Assembly (NCBI GenBank): GCA_964532175.1
Contig: CAZHGP010000021.1
Location: 1 to 24,998 of the forward strand
Length of the DNA stretch: 24,998 nucleotides
Reading direction: 5' to 3'
From: JAVZCJ01 sp964532175
Lineage (GTDB): Archaea > Thermoproteota > Nitrososphaeria_A > Caldarchaeales > JAVZCJ01
Of this stretch, positions 15,907-22,916 are shown one piece after another. The translations under genes were made by a program, and so were the position numbers. The stretch's first letter is position 1. Each line of letters starts with the position of its first letter. The notes under the pieces were generated by a model that was not told where the DNA came from, did not search any database, and worked only from the letters and a program-made list of their open reading frames with translations.

Positions 15907-16995
15907 TTAAATAATTACTTTTTGAGATTTTTTATTAAAAACATGAATTTTCTTTTTATCAAAAAATAACCATGCTTTTTCACCTATCTCAAAATGCAAA
16001 TCTTCTGTTGCTACAACTTTTAATGTTTTTCCTCCAATTTTTACACTAAGAAGCATCTCAGGACGTGTAGGCTCCACAAGATAGACTTTAGCCTCAATAG
16101 AATCTTCACTTTGTTTTATTTTACTAATTGATATATGTTCAGGCCTTATTCCAAGAATTACTTCAGAATTAATGAATTTCTCTAATAATTCTCTATATTC
16201 TGAAACATTGTATATGAAATCCCCTGCATCAAGAAAAACATTTCCATTCTTCTCTATAATAGTACAATCAATAAAATTCATAGCGGGACTCCCAATAAAC
16301 CCGGCTACAAAGAGATTTTTAGGATTGTTGTAAACAACATCGGGCGTATCACATTGTAATAGATTTCCAAAATTCATAATAGCAATTCTATCAGCCATAC
16401 TCATAGCTTCTATTTGATCAGGTGTAGCATAAATGATCGTCATTTTCAATTCCTTAGTAAGCCTTTTCAATTCAGTTCTCATTGATGCTCTAATTTTTGC
16501 ATCTAAATTTGTTAAAGGTTCATCTAAAAGATATACTTTTGGGCTTCTAATTATAGCTCTTCCTAATTCGATTCGTTGTCTTTCTCCTGCTGTAAGACGG
16601 TCTACTGGTTCATTTAAAATGTTTTCAATACCTAATAATGAAGCTACCTCTCTCACTCTTCTTCTTATTTCATCTTTAGGTACACCACGAATTTTAAGAG
16701 GAAAAGCGATTTGATCAAAAACTTTCATTGAGGGATACATAACATAAAATTGAAAAACCATAGCAATATCTCTATCTTTTGGTGGTAAATCATTAACTAA
16801 AACATCATCTATATATATATTTCCTTCATCAGGTTTCTCTACTCCAGCAATCATACGTAAAGTAGTAGTTTTTCCAGCACCAGGAGGGCCTAAAAGACAG
16901 AAATGCTCTCCTTCTTTTACTTCAAGATTTACTTTATTAACTACAATTTTTTTACCAAATCGTTTAGTTAAATTTTCAACTTTAACTTTACCCAT
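15907..16995 (-). CDS. Sugar ABC transporter ATPase, copy B (CUT1/MalK type)
   Basis: This 362-residue paralogue of the next gene downstream has a different Walker A, GPPGAGKTT (36-44), and a clearly different tail after residue 304. In the tail, for example, WLFFDKKKIHVFNKK replaces WITFNKNKIHIFNKK. The core of residues 41-304 is identical at DNA level to copy A, including the atypical LTAGE signature and Pro192 at the switch position. The start has AAGGTG upstream. It follows the MalG-type permease by 11 bases and precedes copy A by 17. Divergent ends joined to an identical middle argue for an old duplication with recent gene conversion, or an assembly artefact that needs excluding. Confidence 0.93.
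   Translation of the reverse strand: MGKVKVENLTKRFGKKIVVNKVNLEVKEGEHFCLLGPPGAGKTTTLRMIAGVEKPDEGNIYIDDVLVNDLPPKDRDIAMVFQFYVMYPSMKVFDQIAFPLKIRGVPKDEIRRRVREVASLLGIENILNEPVDRLTAGERQRIELGRAIIRSPKVYLLDEPLTNLDAKIRASMRTELKRLTKELKMTIIYATPDQIEAMSMADRIAIMNFGNLLQCDTPDVVYNNPKNLFVAGFIGSPAMNFIDCTIIEKNGNVFLDAGDFIYNVSEYRELLEKFINSEVILGIRPEHISISKIKQSEDSIEAKVYLVEPTRPEMLLSVKIGGKTLKVVATEDLHFEIGEKAWLFFDKKKIHVFNKKSQKVII
16083..16876 (-). repeat. 794-bp exact direct repeat, copy B
   Basis: This is the partner of 14977-15770 and covers codons 40 to 305 of ATPase copy B. The two copies are separated by 312 bases of non-identical coding and intergenic sequence. Confidence 0.93.
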
Positions 16996-17006
16996 TTTTT
17001 ACACCT

Positions 17007-17840
17007 TTATTTAACTGCTCCAAATGTAAGTCCTCTAACAATATATTTTTGAATTAATAAGACAAAAATAAACATTGGAACGATGCAAAGTGTTGCACAT
17101 GCACTTAAAGGCCCCCATAAAATTCCTCTTTCAGTATAAAACCCTGCCATAACTCTAGTAACAGTAATAGCTTCTGTTCTTGTAGTAAGAAAAGCAAATA
17201 AAAATTCATTCCAAGTAAATAGAGCAGTAAATATAGCTGCTACTGTAAGGGCTGGTGCAATAAGAGGTAAAACTATTTCACGAAAAGCCTCAAACCTCGT
17301 AGAGCCTTCCGTCATTGCAGCTTCTTCAAGATCTTGCGGTATCTCCTTAAAGAAACCATATAATAACCATACTGTAAATGGTAAATTAAATATAGTGTTT
17401 AAAATAATAAGAGCTAAGATATTATCAAGCAATCCTATATTTCTGAAAATTATAAAGAATGGAACAATTGCAGCAATTGGTGGAAACATCCTTACAGTAA
17501 GTATGTAAAATTGTATTTGACCACCACCAACATTAAATCTAGCAAAACTATAAGCCGCAAGCATAGCTATTGGAAGTGTTATTGCTATAACACTAAATAC
17601 AACTATTAAGCTATTTATTAAACCACGGAAAAATTTTGATCTTTCAAAAACAAAATTATAATTTTCAAGAGTAGGATTAAAGAAAATTCTTGGAGGAATT
17701 GTTAGAATATCTGCCTCATCTTTTATAGATGTTAGAAACATCCAAACTATTGGAAAAATTGTAAAAATTAGAACTAAGAATAATGCTATATAACATAATG
17801 TATCTTCAACATAATGCTTAGTTTTTCTACTAATTTTCAT
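17007..17840 (-). CDS. Carbohydrate ABC transporter permease, MalG type
   Basis: The roughly 277-residue protein has six predicted membrane helices and the ATPase-contact EAA loop EEAAMTEGSTRFEAFREIV, followed by LPLIAPAL, of CUT1 inner-membrane subunits. A longer reading from GTG at 17852 is possible. However, GGTGGTGAG (17845-17853) sits four bases before the ATG at 17840 and looks like the ribosome site, so I chose that ATG. The gene starts just after the MalF-type permease stop (17854) and lies in the same operon, between the partner permease and the two ATPases. Confidence 0.92.
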   Translation of the reverse strand: MKISRKTKHYVEDTLCYIALFLVLIFTIFPIVWMFLTSIKDEADILTIPPRIFFNPTLENYNFVFERSKFFRGLINSLIVVFSVIAITLPIAMLAAYSFARFNVGGGQIQFYILTVRMFPPIAAIVPFFIIFRNIGLLDNILALIILNTIFNLPFTVWLLYGFFKEIPQDLEEAAMTEGSTRFEAFREIVLPLIAPALTVAAIFTALFTWNEFLFAFLTTRTEAITVTRVMAGFYTERGILWGPLSACATLCIVPMFIFVLLIQKYIVRGLTFGAVK

Positions 17841-17844
17841 TATA

Positions 17845-17853
17845 CTCACCACC
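17845..17853 (-). promoter_or_regulatory. Ribosome binding site deciding the MalG-type start
   Basis: The minus strand reads GGTGGTGAG, then TATA, then ATG at 17840. The match to the archaeal anti-Shine-Dalgarno complement argues against using the GTG codons inside this site as starts. Confidence 0.55.
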
Positions 17854-18720
17854 TTAATATTTTGCTATTATTTTAATAAAAACAACACTGAGTACTATGA
17901 CTGAATATAAGAATAAAAGTGAAATTGCACTAGCATATCCTATCCAAAAATAATAAAAGCCAACTCTATAAAGATACCAACTGAGTAATTCTGTAGCTCT
18001 ACCAGGTCCACCCCAAGTGATTGCCATTATAGGATCCCACGTTTTTACTAAATCTATTAACCTAAATAATGCTACAAATCCTATTAATCCTCTCATTTTA
18101 GGTAAAGTTATATATCTAAATTTTTGTAATGTTGTCGCTCCATATATTGTTGCAGATTCGTAAGGTTCTGGAGGCAAACTTTGTAAGCCAGCTAATAAAA
18201 CTAAAGCAACAAAAGGTGTCCATTGCCATGAATCATATATTATTATAGCAAGCATAGCCCAATTTGGGTCGGCTGTCCAATTAGGTGAGCTACCGAAAAT
18301 TAAACTGCATAAATATTTAATTATACCAAATTCATAATGATACATATATCTCCATACTTGACCAATAGCAATCGGAGCAGCTGCAAGTGGAAGTGTAATA
18401 ATTGTCCTAGCTATACGCCGACCTTTAAAATCTCTATTTAGTAATAAAGCAACAGCAAATCCAAGTGGTATTTGAATGGCTAAACATCCAGCTAAATATG
18501 TTAAGGTTCTTCCTACTGCTTCAGCAAGTTCCGAATCATAATTAAGTAAACGTCGATAATTATCTATGCCTATAAATGCGTCTTCTGCAACTTTTAAATC
18601 AGTATTACGAGTACTATAATAAATAGCATGAAAAAGAGGATATAATGTAAAACCAAATATTATAATCATAACAGGAAGAACTAAAAGCCAAGGCATATAT
18701 TTTTCTTTGCTAATCTTCAT
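17854..18720 (-). CDS. Carbohydrate ABC transporter permease, MalF type
   Basis: The 288-residue protein has about six membrane helices. Its cytoplasmic EAA loop is ESATIYGATTLQKFRYITLP near residues 188-207, the docking helix for the ATPase. It is of the short MalF/LacF class without the large periplasmic insert of E. coli MalF. GAGGTTTTAAGGA precedes its ATG. It sits 55 bases after the binding-protein gene and directly before the MalG-type permease, forming the membrane pore with it. Confidence 0.92.
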   Translation of the reverse strand: MKISKEKYMPWLLVLPVMIIIFGFTLYPLFHAIYYSTRNTDLKVAEDAFIGIDNYRRLLNYDSELAEAVGRTLTYLAGCLAIQIPLGFAVALLLNRDFKGRRIARTIITLPLAAAPIAIGQVWRYMYHYEFGIIKYLCSLIFGSSPNWTADPNWAMLAIIIYDSWQWTPFVALVLLAGLQSLPPEPYESATIYGATTLQKFRYITLPKMRGLIGFVALFRLIDLVKTWDPIMAITWGGPGRATELLSWYLYRVGFYYFWIGYASAISLLFLYSVIVLSVVFIKIIAKY

Positions 18721-18775
18721 TCCTTAAAACCTCTATAAAAAAAGAAAAAAGGAAGTTATATACTTTTTTCTTCCC

Positions 18776-20284
18776 TTAATCAGGTGGAGGTTTCCACCAT
18801 GAAGGAGGTTTCATGCTTGGTACTGGATACCCCCATCCAAGAAGTGTACCATAAGCTAATGCTAAACGATCCAATCCTCCTTTTGGCGTTGCTTGACCTG
18901 CAGCTATAGAACCTATAGTGATTTTGCTTTCTAAGTACATACTACATGCTTTTGGTAGTTTGAAAACTCTATATGGTTTCTGCCAATCTGGTAATTCTCT
19001 TATTAATATATCATCTATTTGAACTAAGTACTTATAATGTGCAGTATATGGATAAGTTGCTGGATTTTTTTCAGGATCGAATCTTGGGTTTAATAAAACA
19101 GATCTTCTGCACGTGCTTCCTCCACCTACCGCAAAACTATATTGCCCTTCTGGACCAGCTAGCCATTTTAAGAATTCCCATGCATAATCTTTTCTTTTCG
19201 AAGCTGCATCCATTGAAAGTGCAAAACATCCAATGTACCCTCTTCCCATAACTGGTGCATTAATACCCATTTTTGCTCCAGGTATTAATTTTTCTGTCTT
19301 AACCATATTAGGCCATTGATCAAGATAGAATGGCCCGGTCATTGGAATTAATCCACGTTGCATTTGTGCTACTACTTCATCATAAGATGAAGCAAGTGCT
19401 CCTGGTGGAGCATGCTTAAGCAATTCTAAATAAATTTCCATTGCACGAACAGATTCTGTTGAATTAACGATGATATTATAATCTTTATCAAAATGGTCTC
19501 CTCCAAGACCCCACATTATAGCCATCCATTCATCATTAGATTCAACTGGCCCAGCCATAAGACCTATACCATATGGCATTATATCATCAGGAACAACTTC
19601 ATCAAAAAATTCAGCTATTTTTACAACTTCATCCCATGTCATATCAGGACCTGGTTCCTTTAATTCATGACCACTCCACTTACGATACATTTCCTTGATA
19701 TCTTCTCTTTGGAAGAGGTCTTTTCTATAGAAAACTCCTTGATCATAAGTATAATAAGGCAATCCATAACAATGACCTCCCCAGGTTAATACCCATCTGA
19801 AGTGCTCTAAAATATCATCGTACATAATTTCTTCAGGTGGAGTTCTTTTAATATAATCGTCTAATGGTTCCAACCATCCAGCAGAAGCCCATTCAGCTAT
19901 GCACATACTTTCAACAGTTACGATGTCAAAAGCTCCTGTTTTACCAGCCAATTCAATCATTTGCTTCTCATACAATACAGAGTAATCTATAGGAATTACT
20001 TCAACTTTTATTCCGGTTTTTGCAGTAAAGTTTTTAGATACCTGTTCGGCCCAATCGGTATAGAATCCAGCAATTGTAGCCCACGTTACCTTTTTCTCTA
20101 CTGGAGGCGGTGTTGTTAGTGGAGCAACTGTAGTTACTACTGTGGTAGTTGGCATTACTATTGTAGTCACTGTGGGTGGAGCTGGAGGCAAAGTTGCATA
20201 ATATACCAAAGCTACTAAAAGAACTATAATAACAACAACAGCAACAATTAAAGATGGGCTAATTTTTTTCTTTTCTCCTGACAT
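18776..20284 (-). CDS. Extracellular sugar-binding protein of the ABC transporter, membrane-anchored
   Basis: The 502-residue protein begins with a basic segment (EKKK), one hydrophobic helix (residues 11-30) and a Thr/Pro/Val-rich stalk (about 32-62), then a family-1 solute-binding fold of about 430 residues (TGIKVEVIPIDYSVLYEKQ and similar). No lipobox cysteine is present near the helix, so it is probably held by the uncleaved helix or processed as a pilin-like signal, both known for archaeal binding proteins. Large size and aromatic content (many Trp and Tyr) suit a carbohydrate ligand, but the sugar is unknown. It is first in the ABC operon; the transcript is probably nearly leaderless. 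Confidence 0.92.
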   Translation of the reverse strand: MSGEKKKISPSLIVAVVVIIVLLVALVYYATLPPAPPTVTTIVMPTTTVVTTVAPLTTPPPVEKKVTWATIAGFYTDWAEQVSKNFTAKTGIKVEVIPIDYSVLYEKQMIELAGKTGAFDIVTVESMCIAEWASAGWLEPLDDYIKRTPPEEIMYDDILEHFRWVLTWGGHCYGLPYYTYDQGVFYRKDLFQREDIKEMYRKWSGHELKEPGPDMTWDEVVKIAEFFDEVVPDDIMPYGIGLMAGPVESNDEWMAIMWGLGGDHFDKDYNIIVNSTESVRAMEIYLELLKHAPPGALASSYDEVVAQMQRGLIPMTGPFYLDQWPNMVKTEKLIPGAKMGINAPVMGRGYIGCFALSMDAASKRKDYAWEFLKWLAGPEGQYSFAVGGGSTCRRSVLLNPRFDPEKNPATYPYTAHYKYLVQIDDILIRELPDWQKPYRVFKLPKACSMYLESKITIGSIAAGQATPKGGLDRLALAYGTLLGWGYPVPSMKPPSWWKPPPD

Positions 20285-20313
20285 TTTAAATCGTATATAA
20301 TATTAATTAGTCT

Positions 20314-20337
20314 GATATTTAAATTTTTCCTTTTTTT
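20314..20337 (-). promoter_or_regulatory. BRE/TATA promoter of the ABC transporter operon
   Basis: On the minus strand a run of seven A, then GG, then AAAAATTTAAATAT lies 30-53 bases before the ATG at 20284. This 23-base string occurs identically before the phosphoglucose isomerase gene at 22861-22883. The inverted end of the insertion remnant abuts its A run at 20338. Confidence 0.55.
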
Positions 20338-20353
20338 GGCGTGTCCAATTATT
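20338..20353 (+). repeat. Left terminal inverted repeat
   Basis: GGCGTGTCCAATTATT, 16 of 16 bases complementary to the right end. The GC-containing GGCGTGTCC core stands out in an AT-rich gap. Confidence 0.8.
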
Positions 20354-20433
20354 ATTTATTGCTTTATAATTTTAATCTATTTTTATACATTAATATGTAT
20401 TATATTAATAGAATAATAAGCTAAAAAATCAAT

Positions 20434-20854
20434 ATGCTTAAAAGATGGAATATTAAAGTATATAATAGAGAAAGAAATTTTTAAAATAAGCTTAAGATAT
20501 GCAAAAAGCTATTCTCTTATTTATCTTATATAAGAATCCCTTGGAGAAAAAAGCTGCATGAATTATTCATTTCTATAAGAGTAAAGAATAAAGAAGTAGA
20601 ATTTGTAAATAGCATTCCTAAAGATTCAGGATTTATGTTTGCTAATGGAGCATTTGATGCAAAACCTTTTTTAAATACTATAGTTTCTAAAGGATATTTG
20701 CCTATTGTGAAGAAAGGTATAACAAATCCAAGAAGTTAGAGCAAGAATAAGAAATAGAATAAAAACAAAAAGAGAAGAATCATTTAAAACAAGAGTAATA
20801 TTAAGGCTTATAGTTTATTGCTTAAAGATTATTATAAGATGGATTTATGAATAA
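20434..20854 (+). pseudogene. Transposase remnant with one in-frame stop and one frameshift
   Basis: In one frame, ATG at 20434 gives MLKRWNIKVYNRERNF, then TAA at 20482. The same frame continues as IRIPWRKKLHELFIS, then FANGAFDAKPFLNTIVSKGY, to TAG at 20737. Near 20729 the coding moves to another frame (QEVRARIRNRIKTKREESF) and ends in TAA at 20852-20854, inside the right inverted repeat. The WRKKLH block and the GAFDAKPFLNTI-SKGYLPIVKK block resemble the core of IS4/IS5-like DDE transposases, where an aspartate normally precedes GAYDS; here it is Asn. The spacing between blocks is short, suggesting an internal deletion, and the first catalytic region is missing. I cannot name the IS family. 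Confidence 0.65.
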
Positions 20855-20865
20855 TTGGACACGCC
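20850..20865 (-). repeat. Right terminal inverted repeat
   Basis: AATAATTGGACACGCC, the exact inverse of the left end. The transposase remnant's stop codon lies within it. Confidence 0.8.
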
Positions 20866-20941
20866 CCTATTTTTTAATCCATTAAATTAAGAAAAAATAT
20901 CTTAATTAAAATATTTAACAAACCTTATAAATAATTTAAAA

Positions 20942-20959
20942 GTAAGACTATGAGTCCTT
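20942..20959 (-). terminator. Possible hairpin terminator after the FGGY kinase gene
   Basis: Downstream of the kinase stop the minus strand reads AAGGACT-CAT-AGTCTT and then a T-rich tract, a stem of about six pairs (one G-T) with a three-base loop. Archaeal termination often needs only the T tract, so the hairpin may be incidental. Confidence 0.3.
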
Positions 20960-20968
20960 TTTACTTTA

Positions 20969-22495
20969 TCATATCTGAAGCTTTTCTAGTTCATCATAAA
21001 ATTTTTGCATGGAATTGTGTAATTTTTTATATAAAGCATATAATTTATTGTATTTTTCATGATTTTCTTTTATTGGTTCACAAACTTCTACAATTGATAC
21101 TATTTCGTCTATTATAGTTGCAGGATCTTTATTAACCGCACCTGTGCCTACCATTGCTAAAACTGCGGCTCCTAAAATTCCTCCTTGATATGTACTTAAT
21201 AATGCTGTTGGTATTCCATAAATATCTGATTTTATTCTTCTCCAAAGTGGACTTACAGCACCTCCACCGATTAATCTAAACATTTCTGTTTTTAATCCTA
21301 ATTCCTCAGTTATTTCCAATGTTTGTCTTAATGCAAGTGTAATACCTTCCATTATAGCTCTAATTATGTGTCCCCTTTGATGAGCAAGAGTTAAACCAAA
21401 AAGTACTCCTCTTGCATAAGGGCTTCCAAGAACTCTTTCTCCTATAAAATATGGAATTAAAATTAAACCATTAGAACCTGGTGAAATAGCTTCTGCCTCT
21501 TTATCCATAATTTTATATGGAGATGTTTTTAATTTTTCAGCCTCTTGTTTCTCCATATGCCCAAATTCATCCCTAAACCATCTAAGTAATCCACCTTCTA
21601 CTATACCAAATGGAACCCATCCTTTAATAACATGATGAAGATTCATTATTCTTTTATCTATTAAAGGTTTCTCAGAATAAAAAGCAACAATTGAAGCTGT
21701 ACCCGAAATATCAGCAGCTCTACCTTTTGATGTAATACCTGCTCCAAGTAAAGTACAAAGAAAATCTCCTCCTCCAGAAATAACAGGAGTTCCAGCATAT
21801 AATTCTGTTTCCTTTGCAGCTTCTAAAGTAACTTCTCCAACTATATCATGTGAAACATATATATCTGGAAGTTTATCTAGGTCTATTTCAAGTTGATTAG
21901 CTAATTCTTCTGACCATTTCTCATTTCTTACATCAAAAAGGAGAGAGCCGGAAGCTTCTGACAAATCGATAGAAGGTATGCCTGTAAGTTTATAAACTAA
22001 ATAATCTTTTGGTACAAGGAATTTATATGTTTTCTCATATATTTCTGGTAAATTTTCTTTCATCCATAATATTTTTGGTCCTATCCATGCTGTAGTAACT
22101 ATATTTCCAGAAATTTTTAATAATTCATCTTCATTTAACTTAGACTTTAGTTTTTCGCATTGAATAGCATTTCTTTTATCGCACCAAAGTAATGGAGAGT
22201 GGTAAAGTAAATTTCCATTTCTATCTATAGGTACCGGAGCATGCATTTGACCACAAATTCCTATTCCCGCTATATCTTTTGAAGAAATACCCGAATTCTT
22301 AATTACAATTTTAATATTTTTGATGGCAACTTTCCACCATAAATCTGGATCTTGTTCAGCCCATCCAGCTCTGGGACATATAAGAGGGTACTCTTCATAA
22401 GAGGAAGATTTTACATTCCCATTTATATCAAATAATGCAACTTTAGTACCTTCGGTACCTACATCAATTCCTAGAAAATATGGATTTTCACTCAT
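20969..22495 (-). CDS. FGGY-family carbohydrate kinase (xylulokinase-like)
   Basis: The 508-residue protein has the FGGY two-lobe build. GIDVGTEGTKVALFD at residues 9-23 is the phosphate-1 loop, GICGQMHAP near 83-91 resembles the GQMHG substrate loop of xylulokinases, GGGDF near residue 240 holds the catalytic Asp, and LIGGGAVSPLWRRIKSD near 414 is the adenosine motif. It phosphorylates a ketose or polyol. Xylulose is my best guess, but the family also contains fuculo-, ribulo-, glycerol and gluconate kinases. GGTGAT lies five bases before its ATG. It is upstream of the ABC operon on the same strand, separated from it by the insertion remnant. Confidence 0.9.
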   Translation of the reverse strand: MSENPYFLGIDVGTEGTKVALFDINGNVKSSSYEEYPLICPRAGWAEQDPDLWWKVAIKNIKIVIKNSGISSKDIAGIGICGQMHAPVPIDRNGNLLYHSPLLWCDKRNAIQCEKLKSKLNEDELLKISGNIVTTAWIGPKILWMKENLPEIYEKTYKFLVPKDYLVYKLTGIPSIDLSEASGSLLFDVRNEKWSEELANQLEIDLDKLPDIYVSHDIVGEVTLEAAKETELYAGTPVISGGGDFLCTLLGAGITSKGRAADISGTASIVAFYSEKPLIDKRIMNLHHVIKGWVPFGIVEGGLLRWFRDEFGHMEKQEAEKLKTSPYKIMDKEAEAISPGSNGLILIPYFIGERVLGSPYARGVLFGLTLAHQRGHIIRAIMEGITLALRQTLEITEELGLKTEMFRLIGGGAVSPLWRRIKSDIYGIPTALLSTYQGGILGAAVLAMVGTGAVNKDPATIIDEIVSIVEVCEPIKENHEKYNKLYALYKKLHNSMQKFYDELEKLQI

Positions 22496-22530
22496 ACTTT
22501 ATCACCATAATCAATATTAATATTTTCTTA

Positions 22531-22550
22531 AAAGTATTTATATATAGCTT
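22531..22550. promoter_or_regulatory. Shared divergent TATA region
   Basis: TATTTATATATAGC (22535-22548) works as a TATA-like box on either strand. It is about 40-53 bases before the kinase ATG at 22495 on the minus strand and about 38-51 bases before the ATG at 22586 on the plus strand. One box, or two overlapping ones, may drive both genes. Confidence 0.4.
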
Positions 22551-22572
22551 TTTATTAAAATTTATTATTATT

Positions 22573-22578
22573 GGAGGT
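22573..22578 (+). promoter_or_regulatory. Strong ribosome binding site deciding the small-protein start
   Basis: GGAGGT, a perfect Shine-Dalgarno core, lies seven bases before ATG at 22586. It overlaps a possible TTG start at 22571, which can therefore be set aside. Confidence 0.65.
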
Positions 22579-22585
22579 TAAAAGA

Positions 22586-22792
22586 ATGCCATTATCTTTA
22601 GGTGATCGCGTATTTTGGTCAATAGCATTAACAATATTTATAGGAGTGATATGGGTAAAATTTATAGAAAATTACATTAGTTCATGGGGTGCATTGATTG
22701 TAGGATTAATAGTATCAGCATTAATTATGAAATATGGAGGAAAAGAAATTTCATTACGAAATTTTTTTAAAAAATTACGCAAAAGCACATAA
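22586..22792 (+). CDS. Small two-helix membrane protein of unknown function
   Basis: The 68-residue product starts MPLSLGDRVFWSIALTIF. It has one helix at about residues 9-28 and a second at about 32-51 (GALIVGLIVSALIMKY), with a short loop between and a strongly basic C-terminal tail (NFFKKLRKST). I do not recognise a family. The perfect GGAGGT ribosome site is the best match in the window and argues that the gene is real and well translated. It is divergent from the FGGY kinase and stands alone, 124 bases before the isomerase gene. The basic tail suggests a cytoplasmic C-terminus. Confidence 0.7.
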   Translation: MPLSLGDRVFWSIALTIFIGVIWVKFIENYISSWGALIVGLIVSALIMKYGGKEISLRNFFKKLRKST

Positions 22793-22860
22793 GAATCATT
22801 AGAAAAATAAATTTTTTAACAATAATCACAACTATTAAATTATAATAATTATCATTTTTT

Positions 22861-22884
22861 AAAAAAAGGAAAAATTTAAATATT
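22861..22884 (+). promoter_or_regulatory. BRE/TATA promoter of the phosphoglucose isomerase gene
   Basis: Seven A, GG, then AAAAATTTAAATATT lies 33-56 bases before the ATG at 22917. It shares an exact 23-base string with the ABC-operon promoter at 20314-20337 on the other strand. Confidence 0.5.
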
Positions 22885-22916
22885 AAAAAGTAAGTTTTAA
22901 ATTGTAGTGAGAAAAA

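Larger units (their letters stand above)
20338..20865. mobile_element. Decayed insertion sequence (DDE-type) bounded by 16-bp perfect inverted repeats
   Basis: The left end GGCGTGTCCAATTATT (20338-20353) is the exact reverse complement of the right end at 20850-20865. The 528-base interior carries a broken transposase fragment on the plus strand. The element fills most of the 684-base gap 20285-20968. The remaining 103 bases (20866-20968) are AT-rich with no gene. No target-site duplication is visible: the left flank is poly-T and the right flank CCTATTTTTT. At about half the usual length of such elements, and with its frame broken, it should be inactive unless mobilised by a relative elsewhere. 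Confidence 0.75.

Noticed and set aside
15327..16714. Two identical 93-codon plus-strand frames (15327-15608 and 16433-16714)
   Set aside because: They are antisense shadows of the identical 794-bp ATPase core and are identical only for that reason.
20331..20875. Target-site duplication flanking the insertion remnant
   Set aside because: The flanks are poly-T on the left and CCTATTTTTT on the right; no convincing direct repeat abuts the inverted ends.
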